NCBI GenBank assembly: GCA_963785745.1
Contig: CAWAWR010000026.1
Span: 1-64,000 of the forward strand
Source of the DNA: VAZQ01 sp963785745
Lineage (GTDB): Bacteria > Pseudomonadota > Alphaproteobacteria > Rhizobiales > Xanthobacteraceae
Direction: 5' to 3'
Length of the DNA stretch: 64,000 nucleotides
Below are positions 17,964 through 26,882 of the stretch, one piece after another (positions within the stretch are counted from its first letter, which is position 1; the number at the start of each line of letters is the position of its first letter). Made by a program: the position numbers and the translations under genes. The notes under the pieces are model-generated. The model searched no databases. It saw only the letters and a list, made by a program, of their open reading frames with translations, and was not told the DNA's origin.

Positions 17964-18905
17964 ATGGAGAAATCTGACCGCATCGAGCGCCGTCTCAAGC
18001 TGCATGACCTCCGCGTTCTGATGGCGGTGGTGCAGGCGGGCAGCATGAGCAAGGCCGCCGAGCACCTCGGGACAGCCCAGCCCGCTCTGTCGCGTTCGAT
18101 TGCAGAACTGGAACACGCACTCGGCGTGCGCCTGCTCGATCGCAGTCCGCGCGGCGTCGAGCCGACAGCTTATGGCCGCGCGCTCATCAAACGCGGCGTC
18201 GCGGTGTTCGACGAACTCCGACAGGGCGTCAGAGACATTGAGTTTCTTGCCGATCCGACGTCGGGAGAACTACGGATTGGAGCAACCGAGGCCATTGCCG
18301 GCGCTATCGTCTCGCCTCTGATCGAGCTGCTCTCGCGGAAACATCGGCGAATTGAGTTTCACGTCGTTACCGGAGACCTGGGAAGACACCTGCGCGCATT
18401 GGCCGATCGAAATATCGAGTTCGCCCTTTCCAGACTGCATGAGCCTATCGCCGATGAGCAAATGGCTGTCGAGGACCTGTTCTACGATTCGTATGTGGTG
18501 GTGGCAGGCAGACAAAGTCCCTGGGCGCGTCGACGCAGGATTCAACTGGCCGAACTGATGAACGACCGTTGGACACTGCTGCCGCCCGATACGCTTCCAG
18601 GAGCGCTCATGGCGGAGGCCTTTCGAGCAAACGGCCTTGAGCCGCCACGCGCAACAGTTTCCGCGATTTCTCTCAATGTGCACAACAGACTGCTTGCGAC
18701 CGGTCGCTTCTTGTCGATACAGCCGAGTTACCTGGCGCGGCTACCAGGCAGGCATCCATCCCTAACGACACTGCCAGTGGAATTGCCCAGCACCCGGCGA
18801 CCGGTCGGGATCGTCACCTTGAAGAACAGGACATTGAGCCCACTCGCGCAACTCTTCCTCGACAGGTTGCGCAGTGTCGTCAAGCCGCTGACAAGTGCTA
18901 GGTAA
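17964..18905 (+). CDS. LysR-family transcriptional regulator
   Basis: 313 residues. The winged HTH is near the N-terminus (LHDLRVLMAVVQAGSMSKAA then LGTAQPALSRSIAELEHALG and LLDRSPRGVEPTAYG). A two-lobed periplasmic-binding-like effector domain follows (about 100-300, with GELRIGATEAIAGAIVSPLI). It is divergent from the Bug receptor and sulfatase genes and most likely controls them in response to their substrate or product. ATG 17964 follows GGGGGTGCATC. The gene ends 40 bp before a palindrome pair. Confidence 0.88.
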   Translation: MEKSDRIERRLKLHDLRVLMAVVQAGSMSKAAEHLGTAQPALSRSIAELEHALGVRLLDRSPRGVEPTAYGRALIKRGVAVFDELRQGVRDIEFLADPTSGELRIGATEAIAGAIVSPLIELLSRKHRRIEFHVVTGDLGRHLRALADRNIEFALSRLHEPIADEQMAVEDLFYDSYVVVAGRQSPWARRRRIQLAELMNDRWTLLPPDTLPGALMAEAFRANGLEPPRATVSAISLNVHNRLLATGRFLSIQPSYLARLPGRHPSLTTLPVELPSTRRPVGIVTLKNRTLSPLAQLFLDRLRSVVKPLTSAR

Positions 18906-18944
18906 CCACCGAAGGTCCTGTTGGCGGCGCCTTTGCTTATCCCG

Positions 18945-19017
18945 CATGTCCGCTTGTGGCCCAAAACGGACATTCCACACGCGCCGGCCAATGTCTGCTT
19001 TGGGCCAAGCGGACATC
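18945..19017. repeat. Dispersed palindrome pair, copy 10
   Basis: ATGTCCGCTTGTGGCCC, then AAAACGGACAT at 18945-18972; ATGTCTGCTTTGGGCC, then AAGCGGACAT at 18991-19016. The gap between the two units is about 20 bases, as in the other pairs. Confidence 0.85.
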
Positions 19018-19149
19018 CGCCCGCTTGCAACACCTGCATGCACGCACTGTGGACGTTTTCACATTTGCGCTGGCGATGAGTGAACTCCTCCCCGCCGAGG
19101 CGCGACAAACGGGTGGGTGGACTTGTTCACGGACAACGAGGAGACACCC

Positions 19150-19410
19150 ATGTCACGCAAGTTCCTGATCGCGGCTGGCGCTGCAGCGGCTCTACTGACC
19201 GGCGCTATGACTGGTCCTGCATCCGCTGCGTCATGCCTCTATGTGGCGATCAATCCATTTACGAACCAAATATCGGACGATATCCGCGGCCGGTCTGTCG
19301 GAACTCAGAAGGGCGCTTGCAGACGAGCAAAGAGGTATTGTTTAAACAAACTGAGGAGAGCGTGGAAAAAGGGTAAGGCGCAGCAATTCGCGTGCAAGAG
19401 GATCGACTAA
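19150..19410 (+). CDS. Small secreted cysteine-containing protein, hypothetical
   Basis: 86 residues from ATG 19150, chosen for GAGGAG upstream and the immediate signal peptide (MSRKFLIAAGAAAALLTGAM, cleavage near SAA). The mature part is about 60 residues, basic towards its end (CRRAKRYCLNKLRRAWKKGK) and contains four cysteines, so disulfides are likely. I do not recognise the family. The high Lys/Arg content might suit binding to an acidic partner, but no function can be given. Confidence 0.6.
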   Translation: MSRKFLIAAGAAAALLTGAMTGPASAASCLYVAINPFTNQISDDIRGRSVGTQKGACRRAKRYCLNKLRRAWKKGKAQQFACKRID

Positions 19411-19561
19411 GGAACCACCTCTGCGGCGCCAGAATGTCGTTTTGCATTTATCGGCTGCAACAGCCGTCCGAACCGAAGCTGTTACAACCCAACGCTCGGG
19501 GCACCGTTCGAGCGTTGTGTTGCTCGGTGAGAATCCTCCGAGCCCGAACATTCCGATTTCG

Positions 19562-19624
19562 TGGGTCAAAAGCAGACATTAGGAGGTCAGCGCCGGATGT
19601 CTGCTTTGGGCCATTGGTGGACAT
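19562..19624. repeat. Dispersed palindrome pair, copy 11 (last in the window)
   Basis: A half copy (TGGGTCAAAAGCAGACAT) and a diverged full copy (ATGTCTGCTTTGGGCC, then TTGGTGGACAT). No further copies are seen in the remaining 44 kb. The rest of the 19411-19863 gap holds nothing I recognise. Confidence 0.8.
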
Positions 19625-19863
19625 CTACCCTATCCACATTTCCTCGCCCAATACCGAAGGCGGACTTTCGTGAGACCTCCGGCGAAAGGGAAGTAGTCGC
19701 GGACCACGCTTGATTAGGCGTTTGCTTCGCCGGCCATTTCAAACCGCGACAACCCGGAACAAGCCCGCCGCGCAAACCGACGATTTTGTGATCGCCGACA
19801 CATCCCGGCGATGCGACGCGCGCCATGGTGCACCGGACGCCGAAGGGCGTCAGGGAGCGAACC

Positions 19864-20643
19864 ATGACGAACCAGATCGAAATGCCGGCTATGCCGGCGG
19901 AACAGAATGCGGCCGGCCTGCCGTTCGGTTTCTGGGCGACGCTCGGTTGGGCGCTGCTGGCGGTTGCGGCCGGCCTGCTGGCGCTGCTTGCCGTGGGCTT
20001 CGTGATCGCCCGATGGGACCCGAGCCTGAACGTCGCTCAAGAGATGCTTCGCCCTGGCGGCCGCAGCGCCATCTTTTCATCGCTGCTGATGCTGGCCCAG
20101 GCCGTGATCGTCGCCATCCTCGTCTATGCGGCCAGACGCTCGGGGGAAGGCGCCCTCACCTATCTCGGGCTGGTGCGTCCGCACGGGCGATATGTGTTGT
20201 TGGGATTCCTGTGCGTCGTGCTTCCGCTGCTGTTCACGTTCGCCCATGCACAGTTCGACATCCGCCAGATTATCCCTCCCGAGCAATTCGGGCGGGCACG
20301 CGAGGCAAACATCTGGCATATGCAGTCCTATCTCCTGATCATCTCGGCGGTGATCGGCGCGCCGATCATGGAGGAGATCGTGTTTCGCGGCTTTCTCTAC
20401 CGCGGTCTCGTCGCGACGCGGCTCGGTGTCGCCGGCACAATCCTCATCACGTCGGTGGTGTGGGCCGTCATCCACACCGACAAGAGCCCGGCCGCCATGT
20501 TCGATACGGCCGTGCATGGCGTCATCTGGGGCTGGCTGCGCTGGTACACCGGCTCGACCTGGGTCACCATCGGCGCCCATACCGCCAACAATGCCATTGC
20601 GGTGCTCCTGTCCGTCGCCGCCATGAAGGGCTGGCTCGGATAG
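19864..20643 (+). CDS. CPBP-family intramembrane metalloprotease
   Basis: 259 residues from ATG 19864 (AGGGAGCG upstream). Six to eight membrane helices can be read, including LGWALLAVAAGLLALLAVGF and VLLGFLCVVLPLLFTFAHA. The CPBP/Rce1 catalytic motifs are present: EEIVFRGFLYRG (the EExxxR glutamate pair), then VVWAVIHTD and IGAHTANNAIAV supplying the histidines. Bacterial CPBP proteins are putative membrane proteases, often linked to peptide maturation or self-immunity; nothing nearby suggests a bacteriocin. It is the first gene after the palindrome-rich segment. Confidence 0.85.
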   Translation: MTNQIEMPAMPAEQNAAGLPFGFWATLGWALLAVAAGLLALLAVGFVIARWDPSLNVAQEMLRPGGRSAIFSSLLMLAQAVIVAILVYAARRSGEGALTYLGLVRPHGRYVLLGFLCVVLPLLFTFAHAQFDIRQIIPPEQFGRAREANIWHMQSYLLIISAVIGAPIMEEIVFRGFLYRGLVATRLGVAGTILITSVVWAVIHTDKSPAAMFDTAVHGVIWGWLRWYTGSTWVTIGAHTANNAIAVLLSVAAMKGWLG

Positions 20644-20822
20644 AGGCCTCGCCTGCGCGGCGCGCCGAAACCACAGCGCTATCCACGCCATCCCACAAAA
20701 TGGCGTGGACGACGTCTTCGTTTTGTTGACTTAATTCCTATTATCAACTATCGAGGATCTCGTCACACGCGGATTGAGCGACGGTGCGCACTCATGAGAC
20801 GCAACGCGCGCGAAACCGCCGG

Positions 20823-20981
20823 TGGAGCGCCGGGGAGGCGAGCCCCTTTCGCAGAGGGGCGCGTGTCCTCGCAAGACACGCGGCCCGCCGATCGCAAGGC
20901 GGGTCGAAGGGAGCCCGTAGCGCAGGCTCCCGAGGCGCCTCCCCGGGGCTCCATCAACGCGAAGGGTTAATCCGAAACCCT
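20823..20981. ncRNA. Compact multi-hairpin element closed by an 18-bp stem
   Basis: TGGAGCGCCGGGGAGGCG (20823-20840) pairs with 20936-20953 with one mismatch. Four perfect hairpins lie inside. H1 is GCCCCT/AGGGGC (20842-20860), H2 GCGTGTC/GACACGC (20861-20881), H3 CCCGCC/GGCGGG (20884-20903), H4 GGGAGCC/GGCTCCC (20909-20931). Every loop contains CGCA (TTCGCAG, CTCGCAA, GATCGCAA, CGTAGCGCA). A fifth small hairpin, AGGGTT/AACCCT, lies at 20963-20981. It occupies the 20644-21055 gap between two plus-strand genes. It could be a structured RNA or a REP-like mobile palindrome cluster, and the strand cannot be assigned. No protein frame here is credible. Confidence 0.55.
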
Positions 20982-21055
20982 AATGTCGGAGCGGCGCAGC
21001 ATTGGCTTCGCTTTTTGCTCTCCATTTTGAACGTTTCGCCCGCCGCCCAGGACTA

Positions 21056-21616
21056 ATGACCATGACCATCGTTCAGCCCGAGACCTTCACCCTCACCGAC
21101 CAGGAAGCGGCGGCGCTGCAATCCGCGAATATGGCGCGGCAGGCGAAAGTCGCCGGGACAAACCCCGTCATACGGATCGGCAGCAGCATCGCCGTACCCG
21201 TCTTCATCGTGGGCGTCGTCTACGCGATCGATTTGGTCTGGTACGGCGGCGCGATGCCGGTTTCGCTTTTCGTCACGCTGATGGCGGTCTTTGTCGCCGG
21301 CATGTTGACCCAGACCGTCGGCTACTGGCTGAACCTTCAGGCGACAAAGCGGCGGGTGCGCGAGAAGACGCGGCAGGTGTTCGAGCCGCGCACCGTGCGG
21401 CTCACCGACGAAGGCATCGAGCAGATGCTTCCGGAATTGCGCTCCTTGCACATCTGGAAAGGCATCGACCGGGTGGAACAAGCGTCGGGACTGATTTTCG
21501 CCTGGGCGGGGAATCTGCTGGTGTTGGTGGTTCCCGCGCGGGCGTTCCCGTCGCCGCAGGATGCGCAGGCGTTTCTGGACGCATGCCGCAGCCGCGCCCG
21601 CGGAACCGAGCGTTAG
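21056..21616 (+). CDS. YcxB-like membrane protein
   Basis: About 187 residues from ATG 21056 (or 21062). A soluble N-terminus (ETFTLTDQEAAALQSANMAR) precedes two adjacent membrane helices (IAVPVFIVGVVYAIDLVW and VTLMAVFVAGMLTQTVGYW). A C-terminal domain of the YcxB type follows: VRLTDEGIEQMLPELRSLHI, WKGIDRVEQASGLIFAWAG and VVPARAFPSPQDAQAFLDA. The family has a PH-like fold and no settled function. The multi-hairpin element ends about 75 bp upstream and would lie in the leader of this transcript. Confidence 0.72.
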   Translation: MTMTIVQPETFTLTDQEAAALQSANMARQAKVAGTNPVIRIGSSIAVPVFIVGVVYAIDLVWYGGAMPVSLFVTLMAVFVAGMLTQTVGYWLNLQATKRRVREKTRQVFEPRTVRLTDEGIEQMLPELRSLHIWKGIDRVEQASGLIFAWAGNLLVLVVPARAFPSPQDAQAFLDACRSRARGTER

Positions 21617-21809
21617 GCTGGGCCAGCCGATCTCAAGTGACGCCGCCTCGTATGGGCGCGCTTCGCAACCCCTACAATTCTCTCTGGCTGGAACAAATCC
21701 TCCGTCAGACCTATACTAGACTTAGATGGGCGCGGCTTGACGTGCCCCGTCAAACCGCAGGCTCGTGACGCCGTGCCCGCTGAACCCGCAAAAGTTCAGG
21801 AGGACGGTC

Positions 21810-22712
21810 ATGGCCTATCAAGAGAACTATCGGGAGCGGATTGGCGCAGCCGCGGCGGAGCCCTTGCCGCGCGTGCGGGGGATCACGCCGCGCGACCTCG
21901 TCGACGCGCTGAACAAAGGCATCGACGATTTTGCTGCGATGCCGACGCATGCGCTGTTCGTCAGCCTGATCTATCCGATCGCCGGCCTGGTGATCGGCAT
22001 CGCGATGTCCGGCCTCAATCTGCTGTGGCTGGTCTATCCGCTGGCCGCCGGCTTCGCGCTGATCGGTCCGGTCGCGGCGGTCGGGCTCTACGAGCTCAGC
22101 CGGCGGCGCGAGCAGGGTCTCGAGACCAGCTGGAGCCACGCCTTCGACCTGCTGCAGGCGGACTCGTTCCGCTCCATCGCCGCGCTCGGCCTGGTGCTGC
22201 TAATACTGTTCGGGATCTGGATCGCGGTGGCGCAGACGATCTACTGGGCCTATTTCGGCTACGCGGTGCCGGAGTCGATCGACGACTTTGCGCGGCAGGT
22301 GCTCAACACCGACGCCGGACACCGCATGATCCTGATCGGCAATGCGGTCGGATTTCTGTTCGCGGTCATCGCGTTCATGATCAGCGTGGTGGCGTTTCCG
22401 CTGCTGATCGACCGCCGGATCGGCGCCGCCGCGGCCGCCGCCACCTCGGTCAAGGCGGTGCTGCGCAACCCCATCACGATGGCGCTGTGGGGGCTGATCG
22501 TCGCGGTCGCGTTGTTGCTGGGGTCGTTGCCGTTCTTCGTGGGGCTGGCGGTGGTCATCCCGGTGCTCGGGCACGCGACCTGGCACCTGTATCGGAAGGT
22601 GGTGGTGCCGGATCTGGCGCCGCGGGAGGTTCAGCCCGCCGCGCCCGACGTCGAGCGCTACGCCGCCGATTTCCCCTCGGTGCTGTTCACCGGCTGGGGA
22701 AAGCGTCCCTGA
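21810..22712 (+). CDS. DUF2189 integral membrane protein
   Basis: 300 residues from ATG 21810 (AGGAGGACGGTC upstream, a strong ribosome site). The family pattern is clear: PRVRGITPRDLVDALNKGID DFAAMPTH, a first helix pair (LFVSLIYPIAGLVIGIAMSG, LVYPLAAGFALIGPVAAVG), then ELSRRREQGLETSW. Two further helix pairs follow, with a short tail VERYAADFPSVLFTGWG. It probably sits in the cytoplasmic membrane with six helices. Function is unknown. Confidence 0.8.
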   Translation: MAYQENYRERIGAAAAEPLPRVRGITPRDLVDALNKGIDDFAAMPTHALFVSLIYPIAGLVIGIAMSGLNLLWLVYPLAAGFALIGPVAAVGLYELSRRREQGLETSWSHAFDLLQADSFRSIAALGLVLLILFGIWIAVAQTIYWAYFGYAVPESIDDFARQVLNTDAGHRMILIGNAVGFLFAVIAFMISVVAFPLLIDRRIGAAAAAATSVKAVLRNPITMALWGLIVAVALLLGSLPFFVGLAVVIPVLGHATWHLYRKVVVPDLAPREVQPAAPDVERYAADFPSVLFTGWGKRP

Positions 22713-22842
22713 CGGGCAGCGAAGCAAATCGCTCGGCTACCGCTTCGCTCCGTTCGGGCTATCATTGTGAGAGCGCGCCGGGCCGAGTCGCGCGCCGTGA
22801 TGTTGCGTCACCTGCGTCTCGCGCCAGCACAGGGGTCGCACG

Positions 22843-23440
22843 ATGTCACCGCTCGCCGCCATTGCCGCCAATTGGCAGAAAATCCTGCCCGCGCTCGCCG
22901 TCATCGGACTGGCGGCCTGGATCGCGTGGTTCCGCAACGATCCGACGAGCGAGCAGGCGATGTTCGCCGCCCTCCTCGTCATCTACATGCTGCATCAGAT
23001 CGAGGAGCATCTGTGGCCGGGCGGATTCCGGCAGTTCACCAATGCGCACGTGTTCGAAAGCGGCCGCGACGATTGGCCGGTCGATGCCGGCGGCGTCGCG
23101 CTGGTGAATATCGGCTATGTCTGGCTGCCGGTCGCGGCCGCCACGCTGTTTCCCGCAGGCGCTGCGCTGGCTCGGCTTGGCCTGGATCGGGCTGACGCTG
23201 GTCAATGCCGTCATCCACGTCGTCACGTCGATCCGCTTTCGCGGCTACAATCCCGGCCTGATCACCGCGGTCGTGCTGTTCCTGCCCTTCACGGTCTGGG
23301 CGCTGGCGCATGACGCTGCGCGCGGGCTCCTGTCGGGCGGCGAGATCGGCCTCCTGCTGCTGCTGGGGGTGCTGCTGCACATCCCGGTCGCGGCGCTGTT
23401 CGTGGTCCCATATCTCAAGAAACGGTCCGCCTCGGCGTGA
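22843..23440 (+). pseudogene. HXXEE-domain membrane protein, one frameshift
   Basis: The first frame encodes ILPALAVIGLAAWIAWFRND, the signature MLHQIEEHLWPGGFR and FVFESGRDD-like text up to AAATLFPAG. A second frame continues with WLGLAWIGLTLVNAVIHVVT, GYNPGLITAVVLFLPF and a final helix LLLLLGVLLHIPVAALFVVP. The break lies between 23155 and 23180 in a GC-rich run; removing one base from GCGCTGG gives a continuous protein of about 198 residues. The HXXEE family are small membrane proteins of unknown function. Sequencing error is a real possibility. Confidence 0.7.
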
Positions 23441-23507
23441 CCATCGGGGGCTACGGCGCGATACCGGGATATGCTAGGCTGCCTTGGAGCACCGCCAGGA
23501 GAGCGCC

Positions 23508-23789
23508 ATGTGGGGACGTAAAATAAGCCGACACTCGCTGTTTGCGATTGGCATCGTCCTGTTCGCCGCGTTCGCCCCGACTGGCGCGCATGCGCAACAG
23601 ACGGACAAGCCGTTCGACTTCAAGCCACTGATGCCGCCAATCGTTCCGGTGCCGCCCAATTCCAAGGTGACATCCGGCTCGGTCGGCGGGTCGCAGAACC
23701 CCTACACCACTGCACCGCTGCAAAGTCCCACGCAGCAGGCGCCGACACAGTCGGCACCGGGGATGCGGCTGACGTTTCCGCGGCAATAG
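23508..23789 (+). CDS. Small secreted proline/glutamine-rich protein, hypothetical
   Basis: 93 residues from ATG 23508 (AGGAGAGCGCC upstream). A signal peptide (SLFAIGIVLFAAFAPTGAHA, cleavage after AHA) is followed by a low-complexity mature part with PLMPPIVPVPPNSKVTSGS and repeated SPTQQAPTQSAPG. It is probably periplasmic and disordered. I do not recognise it. Confidence 0.6.
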   Translation: MWGRKISRHSLFAIGIVLFAAFAPTGAHAQQTDKPFDFKPLMPPIVPVPPNSKVTSGSVGGSQNPYTTAPLQSPTQQAPTQSAPGMRLTFPRQ

Positions 23790-24010
23790 CGCCTCGACAA
23801 GGTTTACACGACGCAAAATCGCGCGTCGGCGCACGTTGTCATATTTGCGGTGTTGATAGATCGAGTGTGACACGCCGAGTGTCACAATAGCTTTGCGTGT
23901 CACAATCAATTTGACGGCTGTCATAAATGAACCGTTCGCAGGTCTGTGCTTACAAAAGCGGACCTTGGCGCGCCAATGGAGCGTGGCCGGAGCGAACCAG
24001 GAACAGGCCG

Positions 24011-24280
24011 ATGATCACGAAGTCCCTCGCCGCGCTGCGCCGCTGGCTGCGCGATCGCAGCAACCGTCGTACGCTCGCGGTACTGGATGAGCATCTGCTC
24101 CGCGACATCGGCGCGCAACGGCCCGATGGTCGGCCGCGGCGCTCCCGGAAAGCTGTCGCAGTGGGTACGGACTTGATCGGCCGACCATTCAATCGGGCTA
24201 GGGCGCGTCCGCCGTCAACACGCCGCCGCGCTGGAACAGGATGCCCGCGGCCGCAGCGCCGATCAGTGGCGCGACGATGA
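24011..24280 (+). CDS. DUF1127 small basic protein, end uncertain
   Basis: From ATG 24011 the frame reads ITKSLAALRRWLRDRSNRRT then LAVLDEHLLRDIGAQ, the YjiS/DUF1127 signature (Arg-rich helix, then LDxHLLxDIG). The family is usually 45-75 residues long, but this frame stays open to 24280 and overlaps the aquaporin gene on the other strand by 83 bp. Its last third has no family resemblance, and an alternative frame would stop at 24176, so a small indel after RDIGAQ is possible. In other rhizobia such proteins affect RNA or phosphate metabolism, but no role can be assigned here. Confidence 0.5.
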   Translation: MITKSLAALRRWLRDRSNRRTLAVLDEHLLRDIGAQRPDGRPRRSRKAVAVGTDLIGRPFNRARARPPSTRRRAGTGCPRPQRRSVARR

Positions 24281-24905
24281 ACAGCCAGACCTGGCCGAGC
24301 GCAGCCGGGTTGGTCCCGACGCCGACCAGCGCCGGCCCGAGCGACCGCGCCGGATTGACCGACACGCCGGTGACATTGATGCCGACAATGTGGATAGCCG
24401 TCAGCGTCAGGCCGATTGCCAGGCCGGCGAATTGCGTCGGCGATCCCGGTTGCGTCACGCCCAGGATGCAGACCAGGAACAGGAACGTCGCCACGACCTC
24501 GAACACGAAGGCCGACAGCAAATTGTATCCGCCGTTGTAGCCGACGCCCCAGCCGTTCTGACCCAATGCGCCGGTCCAGCCCGAGGCCTTGCCCGACAGG
24601 ATGAGATAGAGCACGGCGGCGCCGGCGATCGCGCCGAGCACCTGCGCGATCACATAGCCGATGAAGTCGCTGGTGCTCATGCGGCCGGCGATCAGCACGC
24701 CGAAGCTCACCGCCGGATTGACGTGGCAGCCGGATACCGGCCCGATGCCATAGGCCATCGCGACGATGGCGAGCCCAAACGCAAAGGCGATGCCGAGCAC
24801 GTCGATCGCGGTCGGGCCGCTGCCCATGCCGGCGATCACCGCCGCGCCGCAACCGAACAAGACCAGTGTGAATGTCCCGATAAATTCAGCGATAGGCTTC
24901 TTCAT
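24198..24905 (-). CDS. aqpZ: Aquaporin Z-type water channel
   Basis: 235 residues from ATG 24905 (GGGAGGTGCACCC upstream). It has six membrane helices and both pore NPA boxes, CHVNPAVSFG and SVNPARSLGPAL, with the arginine after the second NPA that forms the selectivity filter. KKPIAEFIGTFTLVLFGCGA at the start and AIGLTLTAIHIVGINVTG are typical of AqpZ. It permits rapid water flow across the inner membrane. The gene is single, with its own promoter region, convergent with a DUF1127 frame. Confidence 0.9.
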   Translation of the reverse strand: MKKPIAEFIGTFTLVLFGCGAAVIAGMGSGPTAIDVLGIAFAFGLAIVAMAYGIGPVSGCHVNPAVSFGVLIAGRMSTSDFIGYVIAQVLGAIAGAAVLYLILSGKASGWTGALGQNGWGVGYNGGYNLLSAFVFEVVATFLFLVCILGVTQPGSPTQFAGLAIGLTLTAIHIVGINVTGVSVNPARSLGPALVGVGTNPAALGQVWLFIVAPLIGAAAAGILFQRGGVLTADAP

Positions 24906-24984
24906 GGGTGCACCTCCCGGCTTCATCAGCGGCAAAGCCGCCGATAGTTCCCGAGACTAGGCCGCGCGGCTTGAAGCACAAACG

Positions 24985-26212
24985 TCAATCACGCGAGGCG
25001 CCGCGATCCTGCACAGGACCATTGTCCGCGCTGCATGACCACCACAGCACGACCACCAACAGTGCATTGACTGCGGCAATAGCCGATAAGCCCGCGACCA
25101 TGGCGTCGATCCCATAATGCTCGACGATCAGCGCCGCGGCGAATGGCGCCAGCGCTTGCACGATCAGGCTTGGGAAGGCGAGCCGTCCCATCAGCACCGG
25201 GTAGCGATCGGCTCCGAACAGCGCGAGCGGCAGCGTTCCGCGTGCGATCCACATGATGCCGTAGCCGGCGGCGTAGACGATCATCGCCGTGGTCAGGACC
25301 GCAACGCCCGCGGTCGTCAACATCGCGGCGAGGCCGAGCGCCATCGCAACGCAAGATGCGACCATGGTCCAGATCGGATGGTAGCGGGCGCCGAACAGCC
25401 CCTCGATCACGCGCGCGGCGACCTGCGCCGGCCCGAACAGCGTGCCGATCGAAACCGCGACCGCGACCGCGAGTCCCCTCGCCTCCAGGATCAGCAAGAG
25501 ATGCACCACGACGATCGAGCCGATGCCGGCCGATAGCGTGAGGATGAGCGCGAGCAGAAGCAGGATCGTGCCTTCGCCGGCGCGCGGTGCAAGCGATTGC
25601 TGCGTCCGCTCCGCCGTCGTCGCGGCGTCGCCCGATGGTCGCGGCCTTGCCGGCCGGAAACGTCAGCACGAGAGGCAGCGCGATCAGGAGATGCAGCGCG
25701 GCATAGGCGAAGCAGGCGTTGCGCCAGCCAAACGTCGCAGCCAGGAAGGCGCCGAGCGGCCAGAACACCGTGCTTGCAAATCCGCCGAACAGCGTCAGCG
25801 CCGTGATCGGTCCGCGCGCGGCGGCGCCGTAGAGTCTTCCGAGTGCGGCGAAGGCCGCGTCGTAAAGACCGGTGCCCATCGCGGCGCCGACAATGATCCA
25901 GCCGACGAGGTAAACCCAAAGCGATGGCGCAAGCCCGATCACGCACAGGCCGGCCGCGAACGAGAGCGAGCTTGCCGCCAGCACCGGCCGTCCGCCGCGT
26001 CGGGCAATGACGCGGCCGACCTGCGGCGATATCAGTCCCGCCATCAACAGGCCGAGCGATACGCCGCCAACGATCAGGCTGAGCGGCCAGCCGGTGTCGG
26101 CTGCGATCGGCGCCGCCAGCACGCCGGGGAAATAGAATGACGTGCCCCAGCCGATGAGCTGAGCCACGCCAAGCGCGGCAACGACACGGCTGCGGTCCGG
26201 CGGCCAGGACAT
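24985..26212 (-). pseudogene. MFS transporter, one frameshift
   Basis: The first frame (from 26212) gives five to six helices: VVAALGVAQLIGWGTSFYFP, SLGLLMAGLISPQVGRVIAR with the MFS loop motif, and LFGGFASTVFWPLGAFLAAT. It loses homology after LTFPAGKAATIG. The second frame picks up with TERTQQSLAP then LLLLALILTLSAGIGSIVVV and runs through the C-terminal six helices to 24985. The shift lies at about 25600-25630 in a GC-rich run. Joined, it is a standard 12-helix MFS protein of about 405 residues, substrate unknown. Confidence 0.78.
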
Positions 26213-26270
26213 ATCAGAGGTATCGTCGGCCGGCGGCCGCTGCGCAAGCGCGCGAACGCCGTCACCACTT

Positions 26271-26882
26271 CTAGTGTGGACTGAGCGCGGCGTCCTTGTC
26301 CTGCGCGCGCTTGACCGCCGGACGCTGATTCAGCCGGCCGACATAGGCGGTGAATTCCGGTCGCTCCGGAATGAGCTTGAACATCATGCCCCAGCGCAAC
26401 CCTGACCCGATCACGACATCGGCCGCGGTGAACTGCTCGCCGAGAATATAGGGGCCGCCGGCTACTCCCTTCGCCACCACATCGAGCACCGTGTCGTAGT
26501 CGCCATAACCAAGCGTGCCGCGCTGCGCTTCTTCCTTGCGCGGAAACGCGCGATCGGTCACCGCGGGCTCGACGCAGCTCGGGCCGAAGAACAGCCATTT
26601 AAGATAAAGGCCGCGCCGTTTGTCGCCGACCGGCACGTTCAGACCCGCGTTCGGAAACGCATCGGCGAGATAGGTGCAGATCGCCGCCGCCTCGGCGATG
26701 ACCACGCCGTCATGGTCGAGCGCCGGCACCTTGCCCATCGGGTTGATCGCAAGATAGGCGGGCTGCCGGTTCTCACCGGCCTGCAAATTCAGGAGATGGA
26801 CGTCGTAGGGCTCGCCGACTTCCTCGAGCATCCAGCGGGCAATCGACGAACGCGACGGAATGGCGTGATAAAGCGTGAGCAT
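26271..26882 (-). CDS. Glutathione S-transferase family protein
   Basis: 203 residues from ATG 26882 (GGAGAAGGTCGAG upstream). The thioredoxin-like N-terminal domain has MLTLYHAIPSRSSIARWMLE, with the serine pair in the usual catalytic position, and the cis-proline region NPMGKVPALDHDGVVIAEA that binds glutathione. The C-terminal helical domain ends with FTAYVGRLNQRPAVKRA. It probably conjugates or reduces electrophiles in the cytoplasm. It lies 58 bp upstream of the MFS gene on the same strand and may be co-transcribed with it, suggesting detoxification and efflux. Confidence 0.85.
   Translation of the reverse strand: MLTLYHAIPSRSSIARWMLEEVGEPYDVHLLNLQAGENRQPAYLAINPMGKVPALDHDGVVIAEAAAICTYLADAFPNAGLNVPVGDKRRGLYLKWLFFGPSCVEPAVTDRAFPRKEEAQRGTLGYGDYDTVLDVVAKGVAGGPYILGEQFTAADVVIGSGLRWGMMFKLIPERPEFTAYVGRLNQRPAVKRAQDKDAALSPH

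Noticed and set aside
20784..21056. Frames across the multi-hairpin element
   Set aside because: The coding potential is that of the palindromes themselves (Arg/Gly/Ala-rich, no domain).
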